A stretch of 64,000 nucleotides of DNA from an uncultured Eisenbergiella sp. GTDB lineage: Bacteria > Bacillota > Clostridia > Lachnospirales > Lachnospiraceae. A program made the position numbers and the translations under genes. The notes under the pieces were generated by a model. It made no database searches and was not told the DNA's origin. It saw only the letters and a program-made list of their open reading frames with translations. This document shows, in pieces, positions 49,193 to 56,615 of this stretch. Each line of letters opens with the position of its first letter. The first letter of the stretch is position 1. The stretch is taken from positions 1 through 64,000 of the forward strand of contig CAJUEL010000014.1 in assembly GCA_910585455.1 (NCBI GenBank), given 5' to 3'.

Positions 49193-49270
49193 AACCTCTC
49201 CCTTACCTGCGGGAATCAAAGAAGGGACAAACACCAACGTGATTTGTCCCCCACTTTACACGATACCAGA

Positions 49271-49618
49271 TTATCTGAGTATTTCCTTTACCTTCGCAGC
49301 CTTGCCGACTCTGTCTCTTAAATAGTTCAGCTTCGCTCTTCTGACCTTACCTCTTCTGACAACTTCCACCTTCTCAACATTCGGAGAATGCAGAGGCCAC
49401 GTCTTCTCAACGCCAACGCCGTTGGAGGTCTTTCTCACTGTAAAGGTAGCGCGGTTGCTGCCGCCCTGCTTCTTCAACACAATGCCTTCAAACACCTGAA
49501 TTCTCTCGCGGTTACCTTCCTTGATTTTACCGTAAACCCTTACGGTATCGCCGGTGCGGAACTCGGGCACTTCTTCCTTTAACTGTGTCGCTTCAATCTC
49601 TCTGATAATTTCGTTCAT
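49271..49618 (-). CDS. rplS: 50S ribosomal protein L19
   Basis: 115 residues. Motifs [34 protein letters not shown] and [51 protein letters not shown] match L19. GGAGG precedes the ATG. It has its own promoter and a leader of about 75 bp, so it can be made independently of trmD. Confidence 0.97.
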   Translation of the reverse strand: MNEIIREIEATQLKEEVPEFRTGDTVRVYGKIKEGNRERIQVFEGIVLKKQGGSNRATFTVRKTSNGVGVEKTWPLHSPNVEKVEVVRRGKVRRAKLNYLRDRVGKAAKVKEILR

Positions 49619-49692
49619 TGCTTTTCCTCCTGTTTTCTCGATGTTCTTAATACGTTATTCGTAACAGAGGACCATCTCTCATATTCGCAACA
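49619..49692 (-). promoter_or_regulatory. rplS leader (possible autoregulatory L19 leader)
   Basis: From the predicted start near 49692 to the rplS ATG the minus-strand RNA is about 74 nt and contains GAGAGATGGTCCTC and a TTACGAATAACGTATT stem-loop. Short L19 leaders are known in Firmicutes. I cannot match the published structure from memory; this is a positional and structural suggestion only. Confidence 0.35.
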
Positions 49693-49697
49693 TGAAT

Positions 49698-49726
49698 ACT
49701 ATACCACGGTCCGGTTTGCATTGCAA
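49698..49726 (-). promoter_or_regulatory. Promoter of rplS
   Basis: On the minus strand TTGCAA (49726-49721), 17 bp, TATAGT (49703-49698), directly after the trmD stop codon. Confidence 0.7.
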
Positions 49727-49733
49727 GATTTTT

Positions 49734-51191
49734 TTAGGAAATCCAGTAAATTTTCTTTGCTCCCACTTTCAAGCCGAGCTTTTCCTGCAGCGCTATGGAG
49801 GCCTCGTTTTCTGCAAAAATCTGGCAATAGGGCGTTTCTCCCCTTTCCAGCGTCCGGTTGATCAGATGCGTCTCCAAAGCCTGGGCGATTCCCCTGCGCC
49901 GAAAGGGCTCAAACACCTCCAGCATGCCCATGCCGCCCTCTTCATGAGTGCCGATGAAGCCTGCAAGCACCTGTCCTGTCCCGCCGCTTTCCGCGCCATC
50001 TGTTCTGTCCGTTTCCGTCTCCTTTCTTGCCGTCTCCTCCTTTGGCAAAAAAGCGCCGTAAATGACGCCCTCTTTTAAAAACGCGCGCAGCTTTTCTTTT
50101 TCGTAAAAGGCATGATAATGGGCAAAAATCCCTTCCGTAAACGTTTCATCCAATGCCCGGATCTCATAGCTTAAGTCCTCTGCAAAGGGCGTTTTCCTGG
50201 TATATGCCGCCTGCAGACAGACCTGCATCGTTTCCTTTTGAAAGCGCGCCGCCACACTGTCCGCCAGAAACCGCTGGTGACAGACATATTCTGCTCCTTC
50301 CGGCTCCGTCAGGGATAACAGCCGCTCTCCGGCATCCCGGTTCTGGGCGGAAACCATATACAGACCGTTTCCTTTATCCTGTAAAAGAACGCCGTCCTCC
50401 CGCACACAAAGCACCCGGGCGCGTCCCCGCCGGATATTTTCCAGCATGTCCATGTGCAGAAGCCTGTCCTGCTTAAGCCACAAAAGCGCCCTGCCGGGCA
50501 GATCATATTTTTCATAGAGATCGGGGCGCTGCCGCTTCGTTCGCTCCACGGACCGGGCAAGCCTCCAGGCGTCCACCTTCGCATGATCCCCGCACAGCAA
50601 CACCTGCGGCACCTCCTTTTCCCGCCATACCTCCGGTCTTGTATACTGCGGGTACTCCAAAAGATTTTCATGAAAGGACTCCGTCTCGCCGGATTCCTCA
50701 TTTTTCAAAACGCCGGGCACCATGCGGGAAATGGCATCGATCATGACCATCGCAGGCAGCTCCCCGCCGGTGAGCACATAATCGCCGATGGAAACATAGT
50801 CCGTCACGATCTCCTCCAGCACCCGCTCGTCGATGCCCTCATAGTGCCCGCACAGAAAAATGAGCTCCTCTTCTTTCGCAAGCTCCTTTGCCATGCTCTG
50901 GTCAAAAAGGCGCCCCTGCGGGGTCACATAGATGACCCGCGCCGTTTTTGCGCCCGCTCTTTTTTCCAAAACAGCCTGATAAGCATCAAAAACAGGCTGC
51001 GCCTGCATCAGCATGCCCGCGCCGCCGCCGTAGGGATAATCATCCACCTTTTTATGCTTATCCTTTGTATAATCCCGGATATTTTCCGCCTCGATGGAAA
51101 GCAGACCCTTCTCACAGGCGCGCCCGAGAATGCTCGTCTTTAAGCCGGAAAGCACCATATCCGGAAACAGCGTCAATATATGAAAATGCAT
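49734..51191 (-). CDS. trmD: tRNA (guanine37-N1)-methyltransferase TrmD fused to a GNAT acetyltransferase domain
   Basis: 485 residues, about twice the usual 240. Residues 1-240 are TrmD (MHFHILTLFPDMV, YPYGGGAGMLMQAQPVFDAY, LCGHYEGIDERV, YVLTGGELPAMVMIDAISRMVPGVL), a knotted SPOUT methyltransferase making m1G37 in tRNA. Residues 240-330 are a helical linker. Residues 335-485 look like a GNAT domain: VLAGFIGTHEEGGMGMLEVFEPFRRRGIAQALETHLINRTL with the acetyl-CoA loop RRRGIA, and SIALQEKLGLKV. No internal start codon separates the two well. It is between rimM and rplS in the standard order. Confidence 0.9.
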   Translation of the reverse strand: MHFHILTLFPDMVLSGLKTSILGRACEKGLLSIEAENIRDYTKDKHKKVDDYPYGGGAGMLMQAQPVFDAYQAVLEKRAGAKTARVIYVTPQGRLFDQSMAKELAKEEELIFLCGHYEGIDERVLEEIVTDYVSIGDYVLTGGELPAMVMIDAISRMVPGVLKNEESGETESFHENLLEYPQYTRPEVWREKEVPQVLLCGDHAKVDAWRLARSVERTKRQRPDLYEKYDLPGRALLWLKQDRLLHMDMLENIRRGRARVLCVREDGVLLQDKGNGLYMVSAQNRDAGERLLSLTEPEGAEYVCHQRFLADSVAARFQKETMQVCLQAAYTRKTPFAEDLSYEIRALDETFTEGIFAHYHAFYEKEKLRAFLKEGVIYGAFLPKEETARKETETDRTDGAESGGTGQVLAGFIGTHEEGGMGMLEVFEPFRRRGIAQALETHLINRTLERGETPYCQIFAENEASIALQEKLGLKVGAKKIYWIS

Positions 51192-51246
51192 CCCTGATAC
51201 CCCTTGTGCGCTTCACAGCACATACCAATCCGCCATCCGGCGCTAT

Positions 51247-51753
51247 CTACAAAAGCCCGTCCAGCAGATGCACCTGCATGAAGCCCGCTTCCACGTCCAC
51301 CTTTAAAATACACTGTCTGATCGCCGGAATCAAAACCTCTCTGCCGTCCGTCATCTGCACCTGATAAACATCGTTCGCTCCCGTTTCGATCACATCCCGC
51401 AAGACGCCCAATTCCGTGTCGTCTTCCAAAAGGACCTTCATGCCAAGAAGATCGGCGATGAAATATTCGTCCTTTTTGCACTTCACGGCCTGGCTGCGCG
51501 GCACATACAGCTCTTTTCCTCTGTATTTCTCAATCCCATTGATATCGTCAAAGCCCTTAAACTTTAAAATCACAAATTTCTTAAAAAATTTAACGCTTTC
51601 GATTTCCAGTATCAAGTCGCCCCTGCCCGTATCCAGAATCACTTCCTTTAGCTGCCGGAAACGATTCGCATCATCCGTCGTCGGGAATACCTTCACCTCG
51701 CCATGTATCCCGTGGGTGGCGGAAATGATGCCGACCTTCAATCTTTCTTCCAT
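51247..51753 (-). CDS. rimM: Ribosome maturation factor RimM
   Basis: 168 residues. N-terminal barrel (VGIISATHGIHGEVKVFPTTDDANRFR) and PRC-like C-terminal barrel (EYFIADLLGMKVLLEDDTELGVLRDVIETGANDVYQV, LIPAIRQCILKVDVE). Assists assembly of the 30S head domain. It lies 63 bp after the KH-domain gene and 55 bp before trmD, the usual order. Confidence 0.95.
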   Translation of the reverse strand: MEERLKVGIISATHGIHGEVKVFPTTDDANRFRQLKEVILDTGRGDLILEIESVKFFKKFVILKFKGFDDINGIEKYRGKELYVPRSQAVKCKKDEYFIADLLGMKVLLEDDTELGVLRDVIETGANDVYQVQMTDGREVLIPAIRQCILKVDVEAGFMQVHLLDGLL

Positions 51754-51816
51754 TCTACACCTCTTGCGCGCTCATGCCGTAACAAAAGGCGTTCACTTTC
51801 GCAAACGCCTCTGCCG

Positions 51817-52044
51817 TCAGATGATGTCCACATCCACTTTCTTATTGTCTTCCAATGCCGCAGCCTTGACCACGGTGCGGATTGCCTTCGCAATACGTCC
51901 CTGCTTGCCGATCACCTTGCCCATATCCGAAGGGGCAACGTGAAGCTCAAGCGTCAGGTTTTTCCCGTTTTCTTTCTCGGTAACGGCCACTTCGTCCGGA
52001 TTATCAACAAGCGCTTTTGCGATCACTTCCACCAATTCTTTCAT
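51817..52044 (-). CDS. khpA: KH-domain RNA-binding protein KhpA (YlqC)
   Basis: 75 residues from the ATG at 52044, 6 nt after GGAGG. One KH domain with the GxxG loop in IGKQGRIAKAIRTVV. Small RNA-binding chaperone that in other Firmicutes acts with KhpB on cell-division mRNAs. Position between rpsP and rimM is conserved. Confidence 0.94.
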   Translation of the reverse strand: MKELVEVIAKALVDNPDEVAVTEKENGKNLTLELHVAPSDMGKVIGKQGRIAKAIRTVVKAAALEDNKKVDVDII

Positions 52045-52149
52045 AATCCACCTCCAAAAGCCTGTCAACAGTCGTGACAGCCCGGCAGCCCGGACTGTCC
52101 CAGGCACATCAGTGCCCGTTGGCGCCTGCGCGCCCAATGTGCCGGCAGC

Positions 52150-52395
52150 TTATTTTTCGATGCCCGCTACCTTGAAGATCTTGGAAACAGTCTCAGTGGG
52201 CTGTGCGCCGTTGTTGAGCCACTTCTTTGCCAGCTCCTCGTTTACCTTACATGTGCTGGGGTTTGTGTTGGGATCATAGGTGCCGATCTCTTCGATGAAA
52301 CGTCCGTCTCTGGGAGATCTGGAATCCGCCACAACGATTCTGTAAAACGGATGCTTCTTATAACCCATTCTCTTTAATCTGATCTTTACTGCCAT
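52150..52395 (-). CDS. rpsP: 30S ribosomal protein S16
   Basis: 81 residues. [42 protein letters not shown] and the AEEL/[12 protein letters not shown] region match S16. It is co-transcribed with ffh. Confidence 0.97.
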   Translation of the reverse strand: MAVKIRLKRMGYKKHPFYRIVVADSRSPRDGRFIEEIGTYDPNTNPSTCKVNEELAKKWLNNGAQPTETVSKIFKVAGIEK

Positions 52396-52457
52396 TTTTC
52401 TCTACCTCCGGATATTCCTTATTGTAAATTTGTTTTCCGCGTCTTTTGCGCGATTTA

Positions 52458-53810
52458 TCAGAAAGGAAGACCAAATCTTCCCTTTCTTCCACCTTTTCCT
52501 CCCAGCATGCCGGGGAGCTGCTTCATCATTTTCTGGCTCTGCTCAAACTGCTTGATAAAGCGGTTGACCACGCTGATATCCACACCGGCGCCCTTCGCGA
52601 TGCGGTGCTTTCTGCCGGGATTGAGCAGCTTCGGATTGCGTCTCTCCTGGGGCGTCATGCTCAGCACGATCGCCTCCATGCGCGCCAGCTGCTTCTCATC
52701 TATCATGCCCTCCAGCTCCGCCGCCTTTGCGCCCACGCCGGGCATCAGCCCTAAAATGCCGGACAATCCGCCCATATTGCGCATCTGCTTCATGCTTTCC
52801 AGATAATCGTCGAAGTCAAACTTGCCCTTCTTCATTCTGGAAGCCATTTCTTTTTCCTTTTCGGCGTCCAGATCGATGTTGGCGGAGACCTTGTCAATCA
52901 GGGAAAGCACATCCCCCATTCCCAGAATCCTGCCCGCCATGCGGTCCGGGTAAAACTGCTCCAGATCGGAAAGCTTCTCTCCCGTTCCCACATATAAAAT
53001 CGGCTTGCCTGTCACAGCCTTGACGGAAAGAGCCGCACCGCCTCTGGTGTCACCGTCCATCTTGGAAAGAATCACGCCGTCAATGCCGATCTTATCGTCA
53101 AATTCCTTCGCCACATTGACCGCGTCCTGACCGGTCATGGCGTCCACCACCAGAATGGACTGATGCACGCCAACCGCGTCCCTGATCTCGATCAGCTCAT
53201 CCATCATGCCTTCGTCGATGTGCAGACGCCCCGCCGTATCCAGAATCACGATCGTATTGCCGTTCTTCTCTGCATGGGAAACCGCCGCCTTGGCGATGTC
53301 CACCGGCTTATGGCCGGTTCCCATGGAAAAAACCTCCACCTGCTGCTTTTCCCCATTGATCTGTAACTGCTCGATCGCCGCCGGGCGGTACACGTCACAG
53401 GCGACCAGGAGCGGTTTCTTACCCTTTTGCTTAAACTTTCCGGCAAGCTTCGCCGTCGCCGTCGTCTTACCTGCGCCCTGTAAACCGCACATCATGACGA
53501 TTGTCATCGACTTACCAGGCTGCAGCGTGATCTCCGTCGTCTCAGAGCCCATCAGGGCGGTCATTTCCTCATTAACGATCTTGATGACCATCTGACCGGG
53601 ATTTAAGCCGTTCATCACATCCTGCCCGATCGCCCGCTCCTCCACGGACTTCACAAACTGCTTGACCACCTTAAAGCTGACATCCGCCTCCAAAAGCGCC
53701 ATCTTCACTTCCTTTAAGGCTGCCTTGACATCCTCCTCGGTCAGACGTCCCTTGCTCCTCAAATTCTTAAAAACATTCTGCAGTTTATCCGTTAAGCTCT
53801 CAAATGCCAT
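52458..53810 (-). CDS. ffh: Signal recognition particle protein Ffh
   Basis: 450 residues from the ATG at 53810 (GGAG 6 nt upstream). N and G domains: CGLQGAGKTTATAKLAG (P-loop), VACDVYRPAAIEQL, DTAGRLHIDEGMM, LSKMDGDTRGGAALSV. C-terminal Met-rich M domain (KMMKQLPGMLGG). The GTPase of the signal recognition particle that targets nascent membrane proteins. The SRP RNA gene is not in this window. Confidence 0.97.
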   Translation of the reverse strand: MAFESLTDKLQNVFKNLRSKGRLTEEDVKAALKEVKMALLEADVSFKVVKQFVKSVEERAIGQDVMNGLNPGQMVIKIVNEEMTALMGSETTEITLQPGKSMTIVMMCGLQGAGKTTATAKLAGKFKQKGKKPLLVACDVYRPAAIEQLQINGEKQQVEVFSMGTGHKPVDIAKAAVSHAEKNGNTIVILDTAGRLHIDEGMMDELIEIRDAVGVHQSILVVDAMTGQDAVNVAKEFDDKIGIDGVILSKMDGDTRGGAALSVKAVTGKPILYVGTGEKLSDLEQFYPDRMAGRILGMGDVLSLIDKVSANIDLDAEKEKEMASRMKKGKFDFDDYLESMKQMRNMGGLSGILGLMPGVGAKAAELEGMIDEKQLARMEAIVLSMTPQERRNPKLLNPGRKHRIAKGAGVDISVVNRFIKQFEQSQKMMKQLPGMLGGKGGRKGRFGLPF

Positions 53811-53860
53811 CTGCCACTCCGTTTTACACATCGCAACGGTCTCATATGCCAAAACCGCTG

Positions 53861-54175
53861 TTACATCTCTTCCAGAATCTGCGCCGCCAGCGCTTTTACG
53901 GTATCCTCGGTGCTGATCCTCTCGATCTCTTCAACCTTCTCCTTCACCCGCCCGAATTTCTCCAAAAGATGGAGCTTTCCTTCATAGGCGGCAAGCGCCC
54001 GGTCGCAGCGCCTGATCAGGTCGTGCACCCCCTGCCTGCTGATGCCCTGCTCCTGCGCGATCTCGCTTAGGGACATGTCGTGGAACACCACGTCCTCATA
54101 AATCTGCCGCTGGTGTTCGTTGAGCAGTTCTCCGTAAAAATCATACAAAAGACCCTGTTCTACGATTTTTTCCAT
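53861..54175 (-). CDS. ylxM: YlxM family HTH protein
   Basis: 104 residues from the ATG at 54175; the ribosome site (AAGG) is weak and close. Sigma-region-4-like HTH: YGELLNEHQRQIYEDVVFHDMSLSEIAQEQGISRQGVHDLIRRCDRALAAYE. YlxM proteins are encoded before ffh in Firmicutes and stimulate or regulate SRP function. First gene of the housekeeping operon, driven by the consensus promoter at 54200-54228. Confidence 0.93.
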   Translation of the reverse strand: MEKIVEQGLLYDFYGELLNEHQRQIYEDVVFHDMSLSEIAQEQGISRQGVHDLIRRCDRALAAYEGKLHLLEKFGRVKEKVEEIERISTEDTVKALAAQILEEM

Positions 54176-54199
54176 TTCCTTCGATGCCTCACTTTGCCT

Positions 54200-54228
54200 A
54201 TCATACACGAAAGCGGAACCGGTGTCAA
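54200..54228 (-). promoter_or_regulatory. Promoter of the ylxM-ffh-trmD operon
   Basis: On the minus strand TTGACA (54228-54223), 17 bp, TATGAT (54205-54200). A MITE copy ends 39 bp upstream. Confidence 0.8.
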
Positions 54229-54267
54229 GTATTTTTTCTTTACAAGCTTTTGCTTTTCACATTCATA

Positions 54268-54401
54268 GTTACTATTCAGACACGTCTGAATAGTAACTGC
54301 ATCCGCCCATAAAAATCGCTTCGCGATGGGGCGTATGCCTGCTGCCGGTACTATTTCTCACGGTCTGCGCGGTGAACGCGCAGACCTGCCTGAATAGTAA
54401 C
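54268..54401. mobile_element. MITE copy 2 (134 bp, 8-bp target duplication)
   Basis: Same length and content as the copy at 38983-39116, in opposite orientation. Ends are GTTACTATTCAGAC and GCCTGAATAGTAAC (one mismatch). It is flanked by CATTCATA (54260-54267 and 54402-54409). The right-hand duplicate overlaps the stop codon of the AraC-type regulator gene, which survives. Inside: GGTCTGCGCGGTGAACGCGC-type and GCATCCGCCC/GGGCG hairpins. Confidence 0.9.
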
Positions 54402-54404
54402 CAT

Positions 54405-56003
54405 TCATAGTTCCCCCAAAGCCTGTCCCGCCGTATTTTTCCGGTATTCCATAGGCGTACACCCCACCAGCTGCTTAAAGCTTCTGGTGAAATTGGAATA
54501 ATTTCCATAGCCCACATGGCTGGAAATCAATGTCACCGGCAATGAGGTGGTTGTCAGCAGCATTTTTGCGGACTCCATTTTTTCGTTCACAATGTATTCC
54601 TTCAACGTATATCCTGTATTCTTTTTAAAAAGCTTTGTCAGATATTCCGGATTCATTCCCGCATATTCTGCGATTTCCGACACGGAAAGATCCACATCCA
54701 GATGCTGTCTGATATATTTGACCGTCTCCTGTACCACATCCCGCGAAGCATCCTTCCCCGACAGCTCCTGCAGCCGTCCGGTAATATGTGTCAGCGCCTG
54801 CTCAAACAAATCCAGCCCCTGCCATGCGTTCATATATGTCAGATAAGGAAGCGTTTCGTCAAAAATCCGCTCGCTTCCGATCTGCTGGTCAACCAGATAA
54901 GAAAGCAAAAGCTGCGTAATGCTCTGATGCAGGTTCATCATGCCGGAAGCGTTGATGTGCCGCTTCCCGATATAGGAAAGAACGCTCTCCTTAAAAGAAA
55001 GAAACTGCTTTTGTTCCAGCAGCTTTTTCCATGCGCCCAGCTGCAGCTTGTAGGAATGGCTGTCCATGCTTTTCTCATCCTTCTCCGGTGAAAAAATCCG
55101 GCTGTCCCGGCGCACATTATCCTTTTTTGACCGGAATAAAGGCTCCATGCAGCTTGCCATCTCTTCCGGCTCGCAGACCTCCCCGCAATAAATCGCCGCC
55201 GTGGTCTGCAAAACGCGCAGCAGCAAAATCCGGAAAACCTCAAGCCTTTCGGCAATCACTTCCCTTTCATATTCCTGCTCCCGCTTCCAGTACAAAAGCA
55301 CAGTGAAATCTGCTCCCTCTTCCCCCAGCAAAACCATGCTGAATATCTGCTGTGCCTGAAACACCTCATCCAGCACATTCTGATAGATCAGCCGTAAAAT
55401 CGGCTTTTCAATTTCATCCAGCTTTTTCTGTGACTTGAGTATCTGCACCAGCACCGGCATATACAAGGATTCCCCGATCTGATAAATATTGTGGAAGGTA
55501 ATCAGCCTGCGCAAATAGGAATCCTCCGCATTGCGCCCTTCCAGATACTGCTGTGCGCCGATTTCAAGAATGTTATCTTCATAGGTTGAAAAAAAAGCGC
55601 CCCGGTTCATCAGCTCCCGGTTTTTTCGTTCTATCTTGATCTGCGAAACGGCACGCTCCACCACGCCCTTTAATTCCTCCACGCTGACCGGCTGAAATAC
55701 ATAATCAAAGCTCTGCATGGAAATCGCTTCCTTCATGTAATTGACATCCGCATATGCCGTCAGAAAAATGATCTTCACATCCGGATCCCGATCCAACACC
55801 CACTTTGCAAAGGTAATACCGTCCTCCCCGGGCATGACAATATCGCACAGGAAAATGTCATAATGACACCGGTTCATACATTCCCTCGCCTGCATAGCGC
55901 TGTCGGCAATATCAATCCGCTCCATCCCCAGCTCCATCTTCGTCAGCTGCGCATATACCGTTTTCAAAATTGTTCTTTCATCATCAATGATCAGCACATT
56001 CAT
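54405..56003 (-). CDS. AraC/YesN-type response regulator
   Basis: 532 residues. N-terminal receiver with IIDDERTILKT, phospho-acceptor Asp54 (FLCDIVMPGEDG), FLTAYADVNYM and YVFQPVS (Lys of KPxx replaced by Gln). A middle region of about 280 residues, then two AraC HTH motifs at the C terminus (VSEIAEYAGMNPEYLTKLFKKNTGYTLKEYI; VTLISSHVGYGNYSNFTRSFKQLVGCTPMEYR). YesN-like regulators control polysaccharide use and usually have a kinase partner; none is encoded here. A shared element lies before this gene and before two hydrolase genes. A MITE is inserted at its 3' end. Confidence 0.92.
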   Translation of the reverse strand: MNVLIIDDERTILKTVYAQLTKMELGMERIDIADSAMQARECMNRCHYDIFLCDIVMPGEDGITFAKWVLDRDPDVKIIFLTAYADVNYMKEAISMQSFDYVFQPVSVEELKGVVERAVSQIKIERKNRELMNRGAFFSTYEDNILEIGAQQYLEGRNAEDSYLRRLITFHNIYQIGESLYMPVLVQILKSQKKLDEIEKPILRLIYQNVLDEVFQAQQIFSMVLLGEEGADFTVLLYWKREQEYEREVIAERLEVFRILLLRVLQTTAAIYCGEVCEPEEMASCMEPLFRSKKDNVRRDSRIFSPEKDEKSMDSHSYKLQLGAWKKLLEQKQFLSFKESVLSYIGKRHINASGMMNLHQSITQLLLSYLVDQQIGSERIFDETLPYLTYMNAWQGLDLFEQALTHITGRLQELSGKDASRDVVQETVKYIRQHLDVDLSVSEIAEYAGMNPEYLTKLFKKNTGYTLKEYIVNEKMESAKMLLTTTSLPVTLISSHVGYGNYSNFTRSFKQLVGCTPMEYRKNTAGQALGEL

Positions 56004-56083
56004 ACCAATACCTCTGCCTGTGATCCTCTATCGCAGATAATGCCTGCAATACTGCCCATACGCAGTTTCTCAATTCTTATTTT

Positions 56084-56112
56084 ATTATAACCGTCAATGG
56101 TAAAATATGCAA
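56084..56112 (-). promoter_or_regulatory. Promoter of the AraC-type regulator gene
   Basis: On the minus strand TTGCAT (56112-56107), 17 bp, TATAAT (56089-56084). The -35 is the last part of the conserved element TTTTTGnATA. Confidence 0.7.
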
Positions 56113-56537
56113 AAACCGATTTTCAGTATTATATTTTCTGTCGGGAAAGGAGTTACTTTTCACGGGGTGGGGAGAACGGCCGGGAGGGACAGGCAGGGCA
56201 ACGGGCGGCGGCAGGACGGCAGAGGAGGACACAGGCTGTTTCCGGCCGCTGTATCCGAAACGGAGAAATTCCGCAAAATGACGGGATATTCCCGGGACAG
56301 GGCGCAAAACTGTCTGAACGCAGTGAGTTTTTTTGCGCCCTGTCCCGTTTGGGAATAGCCGGTCATTTTGCGGAATTTCCCGTTTCGGATAATGTGGCCG
56401 GAAACAGCCTGTGTCCTCCTCTGCCGTCCTGCCGCCGCCCGTTGCCCCGCCTGTCCCTCCCGGCCGTTCTCTCCACCCCGTGAAAAGTAACTCCTTTCCT
56501 GACAGAAAATGTCATAAATGAAATCGATTTTTGTATA
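56106..56537. repeat. 432-bp imperfect palindrome between divergent genes
   Basis: The sequence reads almost the same on both strands around 56321.5. From 56133-56309 against 56331-56510 the arms match with few differences (for example CGGGGTGGGG against CGGGGTGGAG); the central stem GGGACAGGGCGCAAAA with its complement closes a 21-nt loop. Each outer end carries one copy of the element GACAGAAAAT...ATCGnTTTTTGnATA pointing outwards to the AraC-type gene and to the CocE-like gene. No coding potential is credible inside; the open frames are shadows of the symmetry. Confidence 0.9.
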
Positions 56538-56564
56538 GGATCGTTCCGTTTACTCTGGTATACT
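56501..56564 (+). promoter_or_regulatory. Shared element and -10 of the CocE-like gene
   Basis: GACAGAAAATGTCATAAATG is followed by AAATCGATTTTTGTATAG, the same element as before the AraC-type gene. TATACT at 56559-56564 is a likely -10, but it is 22 bp after TTGTAT, not 17, so the -35 assignment is less sure here. GGAGG precedes the ATG at 56616. Confidence 0.55.
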
Positions 56565-56615
56565 GGAAAGGAACATGGAGCCATATTGGCATCCGAGAAA
56601 AGGAGGCGTATACCT

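Noticed and set aside
56097..56483. Open reading frames across the 432-bp palindrome
   Set aside because: They mirror each other on opposite strands, have biased composition from the palindrome and no suitable start region.
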